Shown in pieces: positions 24,100 to 33,754 of a stretch of DNA of 64,000 nucleotides. Both the position numbers and the translations under genes were made by a program. Numbering within the stretch: the first letter of the stretch is position 1; each line of letters opens with the position of its first letter. Source of the DNA: Mixophyes australis (taxonomy: Eukaryota > Chordata > Amphibia > Anura > Limnodynastidae); assembly GCA_036250195.1 (NCBI GenBank), contig JAVHZZ010000001.1, positions 394,254,283-394,318,282 on the forward strand, written 5' to 3'. The notes below the pieces were generated by a model. It saw only the letters and a list, made by a program, of their open reading frames with translations. It had not been told where the DNA came from and searched no databases.

Positions 24100-24905
24100 G
24101 CCAGTTTGGTTTCTGTCTCTCAAGGCCCCCCTCCACTTGTATAAAATACCAAAAAATTCAGCCATTATAGACTGTACAATATTAATTGACATGGAGAAAG
24201 ACAGTTTGGTTTCTGTCTCTCAAGGCCCCCCTCCACTTGTATAAAATACCAAAAAATTCAGCCATTATAGACTGTACAATATTAATTGACATGGAGAAAG
24301 CCAGTTTGGTTTCTGTCTCTCAAGGCCCCCCTCCACTTGTATAAAATACCAAAAAATTCAGCCATTATAGACTGTACAATATTAATTGACATGGAGAAAG
24401 CCAGTTTGGTTTCTGTCTCTCAAGGCCCCCCTCCACTTGTATAAAATACTAAAAAATTCAGCCATTATAGACTGTACAATATTAATTGACATGGAGAAAG
24501 ACAGTTTGGGGTCACTCTGTCTCTCTAGGCCCCCCTCCACTTGTATAAAATACCAAAAAATTCAGCCATTATAGACTGTACAATATTAATTGACATGGAG
24601 AAAGCCAGTTTGGTTTCTGTCTCTCTAGGCCCCCCTCCACTTGTATAAAATACTAAAAAATTCAGCCATTATAGACTGTACAATATTAATTGACATGGAG
24701 AAAGACAGTTTGGGGTCACTCTGTCTCTCTAGGCCCCCCTCCACTTGTATAAAATACCAAAAAATTCAGCCATTATAGACTGTACAATATTAATTGACAT
24801 GGAGAAAGCCAGTTTGGTTTCTGTCTCTCTAGGCCCCCCTCCACTTGTATAAAATACTAAAAAATTCAGCCATTATAGACTGTACAATATTATGAAAAAT
24901 GGACA
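24100..24905. repeat. 100-bp satellite array inside the hAT, 3' of the gene
   Basis: About eight tandem units begin at about 24101, 24201, 24301, 24401, 24501 and onward. Each carries CCCCCCTCCACTTGTATAAA, ATTCAGCCATTATAGACTG and AATATTAATTGACATGG. The first four are near identical. The last four alternate two variants: one with GGGTCACTCTG and one with GGTTTCTGTCTCTCTAGG plus a TACTAA change. That gives a dimeric repeat of about 205 bp. The array lies between the left TIR region and the transposase stop codon. Open frames at 23798-24244 and 24386-24574 are repeat artefacts. Confidence 0.95.
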
Positions 24906-25088
24906 AAGCCAGTTTAGGGTCACTCTGTCTATGACACCCTACCCTTAAGGATAAATTGCCCTAACAGCAGCCTTTCAAGATGGTATGTGATATGGAAATG
25001 CCACAAGTCCCTTTCCTCTTTGGGGGTAGATTGCACCCTACACTTACATAGAAAGTTTTAAAAAGATGTTATCGGCATCATCTTCAGC

Positions 25089-28082
25089 TTAATCCTCACC
25101 CTCATCAGTGTGTACGTCATCATCACAGACTATCAATTCATCGCCGCTTGAATCCGCCATTAGAGAACAGTCAGTGCTTGGATGTCTTGGATGGTGAAGG
25201 CCTTCCTCGTGGAAGATGTAGTTCATTTTTATAAACATCATTTTCTCCACATTTTTGGGAAGTAACCTTCTACGGCGATCACTGACTAAGTTCCCTGCTG
25301 TGCTGAACACTCGTTCAGAGTACACACTGGAGGGTGGGCAGCTTAGGTATTGCAAAGCAAGTTTGTACATGGGTTTCCAAATGGCCTGCTTTTCTTCCCA
25401 GTAAGGAAAGGGACTGTCTGACATTTCCATATCAACTACCTCTTGAAAGTAATCCTCCACCATCCTTTGCATGTTTATACTCATATTGGATGGAGTTATG
25501 GGCAAAGTGACACATTTTTTTGAAAAATCCTTCAAACCAGCCCAGATGTTAAATTGTTCTGGTCTGCCCCCTGTGTCTTCCCTGCTTCTTTTTTGGAAAT
25601 TTAATTTTTTACGAGCAACAGCTTGAGAAAGTGAAGGAGGACACGTCGTCAAGCCGAGGCCCAGTTCAGCGGCCAACTTGCTGAGCAATAGCTCCTTGCA
25701 AAAGTTCACATCTCGCTCATTTACAAGTAAAGACTCAATGTAGGTTTTAAACCTTGGATCAAGCACAGTGGCCAAAACGTACTGATCCGAGTTCAAGATC
25801 TTAATAACTCGAGGATCATTGTGAAGCGAATTAAGTACTTGATCGACAAGGCCAACATACTTTGCTGAATTGCTTGCTTTCAGCTCCTCCTTCATTTTCT
25901 CAAGCTGCTTTTCCAATAGTCTAATTAAAGGAATGACTTGGCTCAAACTAGCAGAGTCTGCACTGACCTCACATGTCACAACTTCAAATGGTTTCAGCAC
26001 CTTGCACAGCACTGAAAGGATTCCCCACTGTGCAAGAGTGAAATACATCCCCCCTCCTTTCCCAATGTCATGACTTGTGCAATATGCTTGGATGGCTTTG
26101 CGCTGTTCCTCCATCCTCTGAAGCATGTACAGGGTGGAATTCCACCGAGTTACCACCTCTTGCTTAAGTTGGTGGCAGGGCAAGTTAAACTGCTCTTGGA
26201 GCTGCTGTAATCTCCTACATGCTGTGGCTGAATGCCTGAAATGGCCTGAAATTTTACGGGCCACCGAAAGCATCTCCTGCACCTCACGGTTATTTCGTAG
26301 GAAGCTCTGCACCACCAAGTTGATGGTGTGAGCAAAACAGGGAATATGTTGGAAATCACCCAGCTGTAATGCTCGCACTATATTGTTGGCGTTATCTGAA
26401 ATGACATACCCTGGGGAGAGTCCGAGTGGTATAAGCCATGCATCAATCACATCTCTCAGTTTGCGTAACAAATTGTCAGCCGTATGCCTGTTAGTGAAGC
26501 CGGTGATACAAAGAGTGGCCTGCCTGTGACAAATGTTACGTAGTGGTGTACATGCTGCTGCTGTTCCTGCTGGTGAAGGTGAATGACCAACCCAGTGGGC
26601 TGTCACAGTCATATAGTCTTTGGTTTGGCCACTTCCACTTGTCCACATATCTGTGGTTAAGTGAACAGTGGGCAGAATGGCATTTTTCAGCGCAATCTCT
26701 ACATTTTTACACACTTTTTGGTATAGTTGTGGAATAGCTTTACGGGAGAAATGGTGTCGCGATGGAATTCTGTAACGCGGACACAAAACCTCAATTAACT
26801 GTGAAAAACCAGCTGCGTTTATTGTGGAGATTGGACGCAGATCTAACACTAACATTGCAGCCATGGCGTCTGTGATTCGCTTGGCGACTGGGTGACTGCT
26901 GTCATATTTGCTTCCCCTCGCAAATGATTGTTTCACAGTTAATTGCTGAAATGTAGGACTGCTCATTTTATTAACCTGCCTCTGGGATGACGATTCACCC
27001 CCAGCAGCAGCAACAGCAGCAGCAGGACTAACGCTTTCTTCAGAGGAATCAATAATAGTGCCGGAGTCATCCAGCCTTAAGTGGGATGCCGGGCTAACTC
27101 CGAGCGCTACTGAGGATATTGATGAGGATGGTGTGGTGGGTGTATTTTGTAGCCGTCGGTATGTCGGTGAGCGGAGGGTCTTAGCTGATGAGGGAGTGCT
27201 TGTATTCTTTTGGGAAGAACTTTCAGCTTTTCCCAACACTTTGCCATGAACTCTCGTTAAATGGCGTAACATAGACGAGGTTCCAAGATGGTTAAGGTCC
27301 CTCCCTCGACTGACTGTGGCTTCACATACACTACAAATGGCTATACAATTGTTGTCTGGATTTGGGTAGAAATAATTCCACACATAAGAAGTGGATTTTT
27401 TTGTTTTATGCCCAGGCATGACAATGGCCTTTTTCTTGTCACGTGCCAGAACTGCTGCCACTGGTGCAGGACTTACACAAACAACCTCATCCTCATCAAC
27501 ATCCTCATTAGCGCCCTCGTCGCCTACACAAATCTCCCCCTCATCCTCTTCTAATTCCAAAGTGGCATCCTCAATTTGGGTATCACCGGCTACACTCGGG
27601 CTATTAAGGCACACATCAGCAGAATGCTCACGATTAGACATCCCACTGTTGGATGGACTCTCCACAGGGATTGTTGTCATTTGTGAATCAGAGCAAATAT
27701 TCTCCTGTAATGCCTCACTGTTATCTTGCAGCTCAGCTTTGACGCGTAACAGTAGTTGTGCACCAATTGTAGGCTGGGTAACTTTTTGGGATCTGCCACT
27801 AATAGCCAAAGGTGAAGGCCTCATTCTCTCTTTGCCACTGCGTGTGTAGAATGGCATGCTTGCAATTTTTTTTTTATCGTCACTTAACTTTTGCTCAGTT
27901 ACACTTCTTTTTCGCTTCAATACAGTAAATTTTTTTTTGGTTTTTGTTTTTTGCACTAATTTGAAAACACTCTGTTGTTTGACATCGCCTTGGCCAGATG
28001 ACGTACTGGGAACACTAACATCAGGACTGGTGACAGAACCTGGTTGCTCATTTAGATCATATGTGGACTGCTTTGAATCCAT
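25089..28082 (-). CDS. hAT transposase with BED zinc finger, 997 aa
   Basis: This enzyme would cut and paste the surrounding hAT element in the nucleus. Residues 1-230 are a basic then strongly acidic low-complexity region. Residues 235-280 form a BED zinc finger with Cys250, Cys253, His274 and His279. The RNase-H-like catalytic region has TTDMW (Asp478) and VISDNANN (Asp563) followed by CFAH (582-585); a third acidic residue is expected in the later KPFEVVTCEVS segment. The C-terminal hAT dimerisation region is recognisable by SSVYSERVFSTAGN and RRRRLLPKNVEKM. The frame is open from the only good upstream Met to the stop. The start lies about 16 bp from the 100-bp satellite array, which therefore occupies the promoter or 5' UTR. 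Length is at the long end for hAT enzymes because of the N-terminal extension. No broken motif seen. Confidence 0.95.
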   Translation of the reverse strand: MDSKQSTYDLNEQPGSVTSPDVSVPSTSSGQGDVKQQSVFKLVQKTKTKKKFTVLKRKRSVTEQKLSDDKKKIASMPFYTRSGKERMRPSPLAISGRSQKVTQPTIGAQLLLRVKAELQDNSEALQENICSDSQMTTIPVESPSNSGMSNREHSADVCLNSPSVAGDTQIEDATLELEEDEGEICVGDEGANEDVDEDEVVCVSPAPVAAVLARDKKKAIVMPGHKTKKSTSYVWNYFYPNPDNNCIAICSVCEATVSRGRDLNHLGTSSMLRHLTRVHGKVLGKAESSSQKNTSTPSSAKTLRSPTYRRLQNTPTTPSSSISSVALGVSPASHLRLDDSGTIIDSSEESVSPAAAVAAAGGESSSQRQVNKMSSPTFQQLTVKQSFARGSKYDSSHPVAKRITDAMAAMLVLDLRPISTINAAGFSQLIEVLCPRYRIPSRHHFSRKAIPQLYQKVCKNVEIALKNAILPTVHLTTDMWTSGSGQTKDYMTVTAHWVGHSPSPAGTAAACTPLRNICHRQATLCITGFTNRHTADNLLRKLRDVIDAWLIPLGLSPGYVISDNANNIVRALQLGDFQHIPCFAHTINLVVQSFLRNNREVQEMLSVARKISGHFRHSATACRRLQQLQEQFNLPCHQLKQEVVTRWNSTLYMLQRMEEQRKAIQAYCTSHDIGKGGGMYFTLAQWGILSVLCKVLKPFEVVTCEVSADSASLSQVIPLIRLLEKQLEKMKEELKASNSAKYVGLVDQVLNSLHNDPRVIKILNSDQYVLATVLDPRFKTYIESLLVNERDVNFCKELLLSKLAAELGLGLTTCPPSLSQAVARKKLNFQKRSREDTGGRPEQFNIWAGLKDFSKKCVTLPITPSNMSINMQRMVEDYFQEVVDMEMSDSPFPYWEEKQAIWKPMYKLALQYLSCPPSSVYSERVFSTAGNLVSDRRRRLLPKNVEKMMFIKMNYIFHEEGLHHPRHPSTDCSLMADSSGDELIVCDDDVHTDEGED

Positions 28083-28097
28083 TCTGAGCGCAAACCA

Positions 28098-29210
28098 CTG
28101 GGGAGTGCTAAAAATTATTTAGTAGATTCTGCTGACAGTTATGACTTTTGACAGCCAGAAATATTAATGCACAATTAGGGAGGACACCCCAAAAACACTG
28201 AGGAGTGCTAAAAATTATTGAGTAGATACTGCTGACAGATATGACTTTTGACAGCCAGAAATATTAATGCACAATTAGGGAGGACACCCCAAAAACACTG
28301 AGGAGTGCTAAAAATTATTGAGTAGATACTGCTGACAGATATGACTTTTGACAGCCAGAAATATTAATGCACAATTAGGGAGGACACCCCAAAAACACTG
28401 AGGAGTGCTAAAAATTATTGAGTAGATACTGCTGACAGATATGACTTTTGACAGCCAGAAATATTAATGCACAATTAGGGAGGACACCCCAAAAACACTG
28501 AGGAGTGCTAAAAATTATTGAGTAGATACTGCTGACAGATATGACTTTTGACAGCCAGAAATATTAATGCACAATTAGGGAGGACACCCCAAAAACACTG
28601 AGGAGTGCTAAAAATTATTGAGTAGATACTGCTGACAGATATGACTTTTGACAGCCAGAAATATTAATGCACAATTAGGGAGGACACCCCAAAAACACTG
28701 AGGAGTGCTAAAAATTATTGAGTAGATACTGCTGACAGATATGACTTTTGACAGCCAGAAATATTAATGCACAATTAGGGAGGACACCCCAAAAACACTG
28801 AGGAGTGCTAAAAATTATTGAGTAGATACTGCTGACAGATATGACTTTTGACAGCCAGAAATATTAATGCACAATTAGGGAGGACACCCCAAAAACACTG
28901 AGGAGTGCTAAAAATTATTTAGTAGATACTGCTGACAGATATGACTTTTGACAGCCAGAAATATTAATGCACAATTAGGGAGGACACCCCAAAAACACTG
29001 AGGAGTGCTAAAAATTATTGAGTAGATACTGCTGACAGATATGACTTTTGACAGCCAGAAATATTAATGCACAATTAGGGAGGACACCCCAAAAACACTG
29101 AGGTGTGCTACAAATTATTTAGTAGATACTGCTGACAGATATGACTTTTGACAGCCAGAAATATTAATGCACAATTATGGGGGACACCCCAAAAGCGCTG
29201 GGGAGTGCCA
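28098..29210. repeat. 100-bp satellite array inside the hAT, 5' of the gene
   Basis: Eleven units with an exact 100-bp period; ATGACTTTTGACAGCCAGAA starts at 28141, 28241 and so on to 29141. Units from 28201 to about 29100 are almost identical, with only single-base differences such as ATTATTT/ATTATTG. The first and last units are more diverged (CTGGGGAGTGC edges). That pattern of diverged edges and homogeneous centre is typical of unequal exchange. The array ends about 16 bp from the transposase ATG. Confidence 0.97.
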
Positions 29211-29472
29211 AATATGAAGAAAAAATAATAAACCTCTATCCTCCTCTCTGCACTAGCGATTTTGGTTAGAGCAATTGCAAGAACAATATTGTATTCTCTG
29301 TCCCTGCTCTAATTAGCCTATGACTACACCCTGCTCTCTCCCTCTGTCAAATGGCGATGGATTGCTGTGGAGGCGTGTATTTATAAAGTTGAAGTATCGC
29401 GAGAACCGAGTCCCGAGATCCGACGACGTCACAATGACTTTCGGCCTCGATTTGGATTCGGAATGGGCGGGA

Positions 29473-29500
29473 GAGTACCGAGCTGCTCAGCTCGGTACTC
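29473..29500. repeat. Subterminal palindrome of the hAT right end
   Basis: GAGTACCGAGCTG and CAGCTCGGTACTC face each other around a 2-bp centre, a perfect 13-bp stem 58 bp from the TIR edge. A related GAGCTGAGC..CTCGGTAC motif occurs at the matching position in the element at 58162. Such palindromes can be transposase-binding or cruciform sites; the role here is inferred. Confidence 0.85.
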
Positions 29501-29557
29501 GGATACCCAAAGTTCGGGTGGGTTCGGTTCTCGGAGAACCGGACCCGCCCATCTCTA

Positions 29558-29565
29558 GTTCCAAG
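29558..29565. repeat. hAT target-site duplication, right copy
   Basis: Exact copy of GTTCCAAG at 23690-23697. Confidence 0.97.
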
Positions 29566-30019
29566 TTAACACAAATGCAATAAGGACAGAAAATATAAAG
29601 AAGTGCCTAAGGTAGAAAGGGAGAGGAAGGAAAGGAGAAGGAAAAGAGGGGAGTAGGGTAGTGGGCAGGGCCAACGTGTGAGGACACACCTGGTCCATGA
29701 AGCCGGCCAGGGAAGGTACGGGGCAGTGCCAGCGGCAGGGGAGGGCCGGACATGGGAAAAATACCCATCATGGGAGCGTGGCCAGGGACAAGGATACCCA
29801 AAAATCCTGGGAGAATGAACTGAAAAGTGTGGACACCCACACTACCTCCCAGCCAGGGTCAGAGAAGCAATAAAACAAGCTAGGTGGGAAAGGAATGTCG
29901 TGGGGGGAGAAGGTCAAACCACTACCCAAAGTTAGAAAAACGGCTACACATATAAAAAATGAGCTAAGGGCAGTAGGTAAGTAGCATAGTGAAACAATTA
30001 GAAAATAATACTATATAGT
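29566..30019 (-). other. Upstream (5') part of the L1-type LINE
   Basis: It continues the LINE beyond the hAT. I could not recognise an ORF1 protein. The 77-codon open frame at 29607-29840 is proline-rich and low complexity. It is most likely untranslated or inter-ORF sequence of a 5'-truncated copy. Confidence 0.6.
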
Positions 30020-30060
30020 CTATTAAATCTCTTTTGTGCTTTGGAACCACATTGATAGCA
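30020..30060 (+). mobile_element. LTR-like block, copy B, right part
   Basis: It begins with the second copy of the 16-bp LINE target duplication (30020-30035). It continues with GTGCTTTGGAACCAC, matching the end of copy C (TGTGCTTCGGAAACAC at about 30990-31005). Together with 18835-19440 it reconstitutes one block. Confidence 0.6.
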
Positions 30061-30344
30061 GTGGACAATATTTATTGATAGCGACAATACGAACATTATA
30101 ATGTGGATTTACATATTTACAGAATATGTATATACAACTGCAGATGGCCTTAGCTATTTAATTCTATGGGAAGACTGTGGAAGTCGTATGATTGGATGAA
30201 CGAAAAGTATATTGGTTAATATTGTTTTATCGTGTGATTGCACTCAGCATGCCACGCTACACGGGGCATGGCGCTATCACTCTGTAAAATACGCACACAC
30301 TCCAATTACAACATTTGGTTATTTATATATTTTATATTTATTAA

Positions 30345-31020
30345 AGGTTCCAATCCACATTCATTTATTAGTAAAATGTATTAGATTGTATATTTATTCA
30401 TATATAATACTGTAGTAAAGGTTTTTATGGTTCAGGTGTTTTAAAAGATAAAGAGTTTGGTCTCATATTAAAGCTTATTTCACCAGCATTAACCCGGTGT
30501 GGACGGAATAGCGATCGCATCTAGCGATCGCAAGATACAAGCAATGTGAGATTAATGCTCTTAAATACTTTTATGTGGGTCAGTTTGAACTGGTCATTTA
30601 GAGTCAAATCATGGGAACAATAGGATGGGGGATGTTCCCCTCACCCTCTGTAAGGATCAAATGAACTGACCTATAACTTGCAAGGAAGTGGAATGCCATT
30701 AATCCCCGGACTAATGAAGACCTTACAAGTGTTAGCTGGACAAGTATATACAAGCATGTTGGCTTTTGTTGGCTCTCTCTCTGAACGTGGCTACATGTGA
30801 GAATGGCTGTGTTCCATTGTCGTCGGGGGAGCTCTATAAGGAAAATGTAATGTATTCGGTGTTTTATACTTTCCTGATTTAATGTAACATCTTTAATAGT
30901 TATCATGTATCGGCTATATTGTACTGTATTGTACTTATTTATTGAACTGCTAAACAAATTGCTTTTGCTAAATAAATTGCTTGTGCTTCGGAAACACAAT
31001 ACAATCGCTTGGGCAATGCT
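30345..31020 (+). mobile_element. LTR-like block, copy C
   Basis: Shares ordered segments with copies A and B: TTCATTTATTAGTAAAATGT at the start, a GCGATCGC-rich segment at about 30510-30532, TGTAATGTATTCGGTG, TTTTATACTTTCCTG, and AATAAATTGCTTGTGCTTCG at the end. AATAAA near 30969-30974 could serve as a poly(A) signal. Lying only about 285 bp after copy B, it could be the partner LTR of a largely deleted provirus or an independent solo copy. The 131-codon minus-strand open frame inside has no domain. Confidence 0.5.
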
Positions 31021-32930
31021 TATTTGAAAATGATAAAATTACTTTAATAAGACCATCATAAGAAAGGAATCTTCTGAGCGTTGCTGCTTTCTCCTCCACT
31101 GTTTTAAGCAAATAGCCACACATGCACAGTAAAAACTCCGGGTCAGAACCTTAGAAAAGAGTCATCACCGGGACTGCCTCCAATAGGAGGCACTGTCCCG
31201 ACATGACTTTTATAGTAAATTGTCCCAAAATGTCATCTGTCATCATTACGATGATTCTTAAATATGGCCCTAAATTCATCTCTAAGGAAGGTGACTCTTG
31301 AGGCGAACTAAGAAACAAGTAGTTCTAAATGGCCAGGGATCGTCTCCCATCACATTAGGATCAGTGGTCAATTTGGAATTTGATCGTTTAAAAATCAAAG
31401 TAGTAGGAGAAGTGGCGGTAATGCATACCACTGTTTACCAGCCGACTTTTACTACTGATTAAGATACAGCAATACACACCATTGGTGTATCCTAATCATC
31501 AACTCAACCAGCACCTGCTCATGCTAAGTGCTGGATCCCTTAAGGAGCTATCAGAGAAGCAATCCAAAAGCATGATGCATAGTGGCTACAGCTTTGCTTT
31601 CTACTTCAGCCAATCTTATCAAAAAATTAAACTGTAAACTTTCAGTACTCTGTGGTCCCTTTGTCAGATGATGAGGGCAAAAGTAACTGCTATTGTTTCT
31701 AAAAAGACATAATAAAAGGGTGAAGGCATTGGTCGATGGAATTATAGGCAGTGGTTAGTGCTAGCAACCACTTTATTACTAGATATCTGTAAGAGTGAGT
31801 GTAAATCTTGCCCTTTACCTTTGTCACTTGTATCATCAACTTGCCCCTGCAGCCTATTAGCGCCATGAAAATATAGCTTTAAGATGCAATGTAAGTATAA
31901 TAAAAATCAGTAGCACAGCATTTCCTCTCACTAACGTACACTAAAATCGTGTCCAATTGAAAGAGAAGTTATTGAATTAAAGCATCATGTGACAAATTTC
32001 TGCATTGTGATTGGAATTGGGAATTTCTGAGAACATCATTTGGTCATTTCTAGTTATGATATATGTATGTGGAACCTGTAGGGCAAATCTAACATTTCTT
32101 TAAATCCTACATGACTACCATATGATTTAAGAAAGTAATTTCTAAAGTCAGCATATCTTCAACAAATCTACAATGTGCCAGGCTTGTAATTGTATATTCA
32201 GTTTCCAAAGTTGTAATTTAAACAAAAGGCAATATATATTAGTCATGATTTATATTCAGCATTACCTTCCCACACATTGTTGATGCATACCCATTTTTTT
32301 TATTATTGTTATTTTGGAATAACAATAATTTATAACATTACATTTGGGAATTTCAACTACTGATAATGATTAATTTACTGTTCATTTTATGAAGTCCTGG
32401 TGATAACTGCTGTTGGTTAACAGGGTCGGGATTTTTAATGGCCAGCTGCTCTCTAAACATAAAGAGAAATATGTGTTGTTGGCAGTTAGTCTGTAGCTTT
32501 GTGCCAGTTATAAATATATATATGTAAAGATAGATTGATAAAAGATATGCAGTGTGCTTCACTTTATACAATATATAATATAAATAAACACTAGAAAATG
32601 GAATAGTGAAGATAATCACTTGCATCTAAAATCTTGTGTTAGAGTGGTTTAACATTGAGAAAAGTTCCTTAGGGATGTTCCCTCTGAAAAACTCGATATT
32701 CACGGGCCAGATGGTTCTAAATAAGAAAGCTTAAAACTTCTTGTTACAAAATTTAAAATTGTAATAGATAAAATAAATGAGACTGATTATTCTCCATTTG
32801 GAATACTATGTATGTGGCTGGATCACATAGAAATAACTTATTTATTTCAATTAAGAGTGTAATGCACCTCGGTATATCATTGCAAATGTACTTATCTTTT
32901 TATATTGGTTTGTGTTTTGTATGGAAATGT
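31021..32930. other. Gene-free stretch
   Basis: No gene seen. A strong hairpin lies at about 31169-31200 (GGGAC.TGCCTCC paired with GGAGGCA..GTCCC). The rest is AT-rich, stop-dense sequence. Confidence 0.45.
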
Positions 32931-33540
32931 ATGGACTTCTGAGGCAGTATGTCATGTTTGGGTTTTGCAACTGTCTAGAGACAGTTAATCTCATGTTAAT
33001 TAGACCTTTTCATCACTAAGTGACCAAAACATCTGTTGAGCCTGAAAGACAGGAGGAGGTCATTATATTTGTTGGTAGACTCCCTATGCAAGTGATCACA
33101 GATGAATGTGAAGTTTGCAAGTTAAATTGTGTTCAAAGCAAGATTAGAGAAATGTTATATCCTGATGGTAAACATTCAATAGAAAACCTCAGATGTAGTG
33201 GCTCCGATTGCAGCAAAGTATGAAGGTGTTAAACCCCTCCAGGCTGAGTTATGGGCAGGCTGCAAGAAGCACCTGAATTGGTAGAGGGGCAGGATGCTGG
33301 ATTACCTCCTGCGAGGGTATCTGTGTAAATCTGTATAAGAAGCATCCTGTTTGACCATGTATCATGATCATACCATCTGTAACTTTTGGAAATATTGCTA
33401 GTACCACAAACTGGCGTGTGTATCTTTCCTTATCAGGACACTTGCGCTAATAAAACATCACTGCTTCAAGTTCCTGCTTTGATGACTACTTACCTACACT
33501 ATAATTCCTGTGAACTATTGCATAGTTGATACAGCTGGTT
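32930..33540 (+). mobile_element. Possible solo LTR
   Basis: The layout suggests an LTR promoter and poly(A) module: TGTATAAGAAGCATCC (TATA-like) at about 33334, then AATAAAACATCACTGC at about 33450, about 115 bp downstream. I see no matching copy elsewhere in the window and no clear target duplication, so this is a weak call. Confidence 0.3.
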
Positions 33541-33754
33541 AGTGCAAGCTCTATTTAACAGGAGGTAGCAAGCGATTTCATTGAGCTTCTGATTTCACTG
33601 CTTTTTTGATTTCAAGTGCTGTTTTTGTTTAAAGTGTGGAATTGGTTCCATTAAGGAGTTGAATCCAGGAAGGGGTTTAATCTGGTAAGTGGCTAGGAAA
33701 GGCTAGTACTAAAGTTCACTGTGGGCTATAAGAAGTTAGGTTAGCCATAATAAG

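Larger units (their letters stand above)
23698..29557 (-). mobile_element. Complete hAT transposon, 5,860 bp
   Basis: Both ends begin TAGAGATGG when read inward (TAGAGATGGTCACTGACC at left, TAGAGATGGGCGGGTCC at right). Perfect 8-bp duplications GTTCCAAG flank the element, and one uninterrupted transposase frame is inside. The left end continues with repeated GTTTTGG motifs. The right end carries a near-perfect palindrome (29473-29500) and GAACCG/CCGAAC motifs. It is inserted in the LINE 46 bp upstream of the first ORF2 methionine, so it is the youngest layer of the nest. Two tandem arrays with a 100-bp period flank the gene. Nothing in the sequence precludes activity. Confidence 0.95.
19441..30019 (-). 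mobile_element. L1/Tx1-type LINE insertion (interrupted by a hAT)
   Basis: The LINE is in minus orientation: poly(A) tail at the left edge (T-run at 19441-19445, T-rich beyond), ORF2 at 23644-19783, and a 5'-truncated upstream part at 29566-30019. It is flanked by a perfect 16-bp duplication. Removing the nested hAT and its extra 8-bp duplication (5,868 bp) leaves about 4.7 kb. That holds all of ORF2 but no recognisable ORF1, so the copy is probably 5' truncated. It sits inside an LTR-like block and is therefore younger than that block. Confidence 0.9.

Noticed and set aside
23798..24574. Open frames of 148 and 62 codons in the hAT left side
   Set aside because: They are translations of the 100-bp satellite units and show no domain.
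27288..27849. Plus-strand frames of 88 and 152 codons
   Set aside because: Antisense shadows of the low-complexity N-terminal part of the hAT transposase.
28098..29210. CRISPR-like regular array
   Set aside because: The whole 100-bp unit is repeated with no unique spacers; it is an ordinary tandem satellite inside a eukaryotic transposon.
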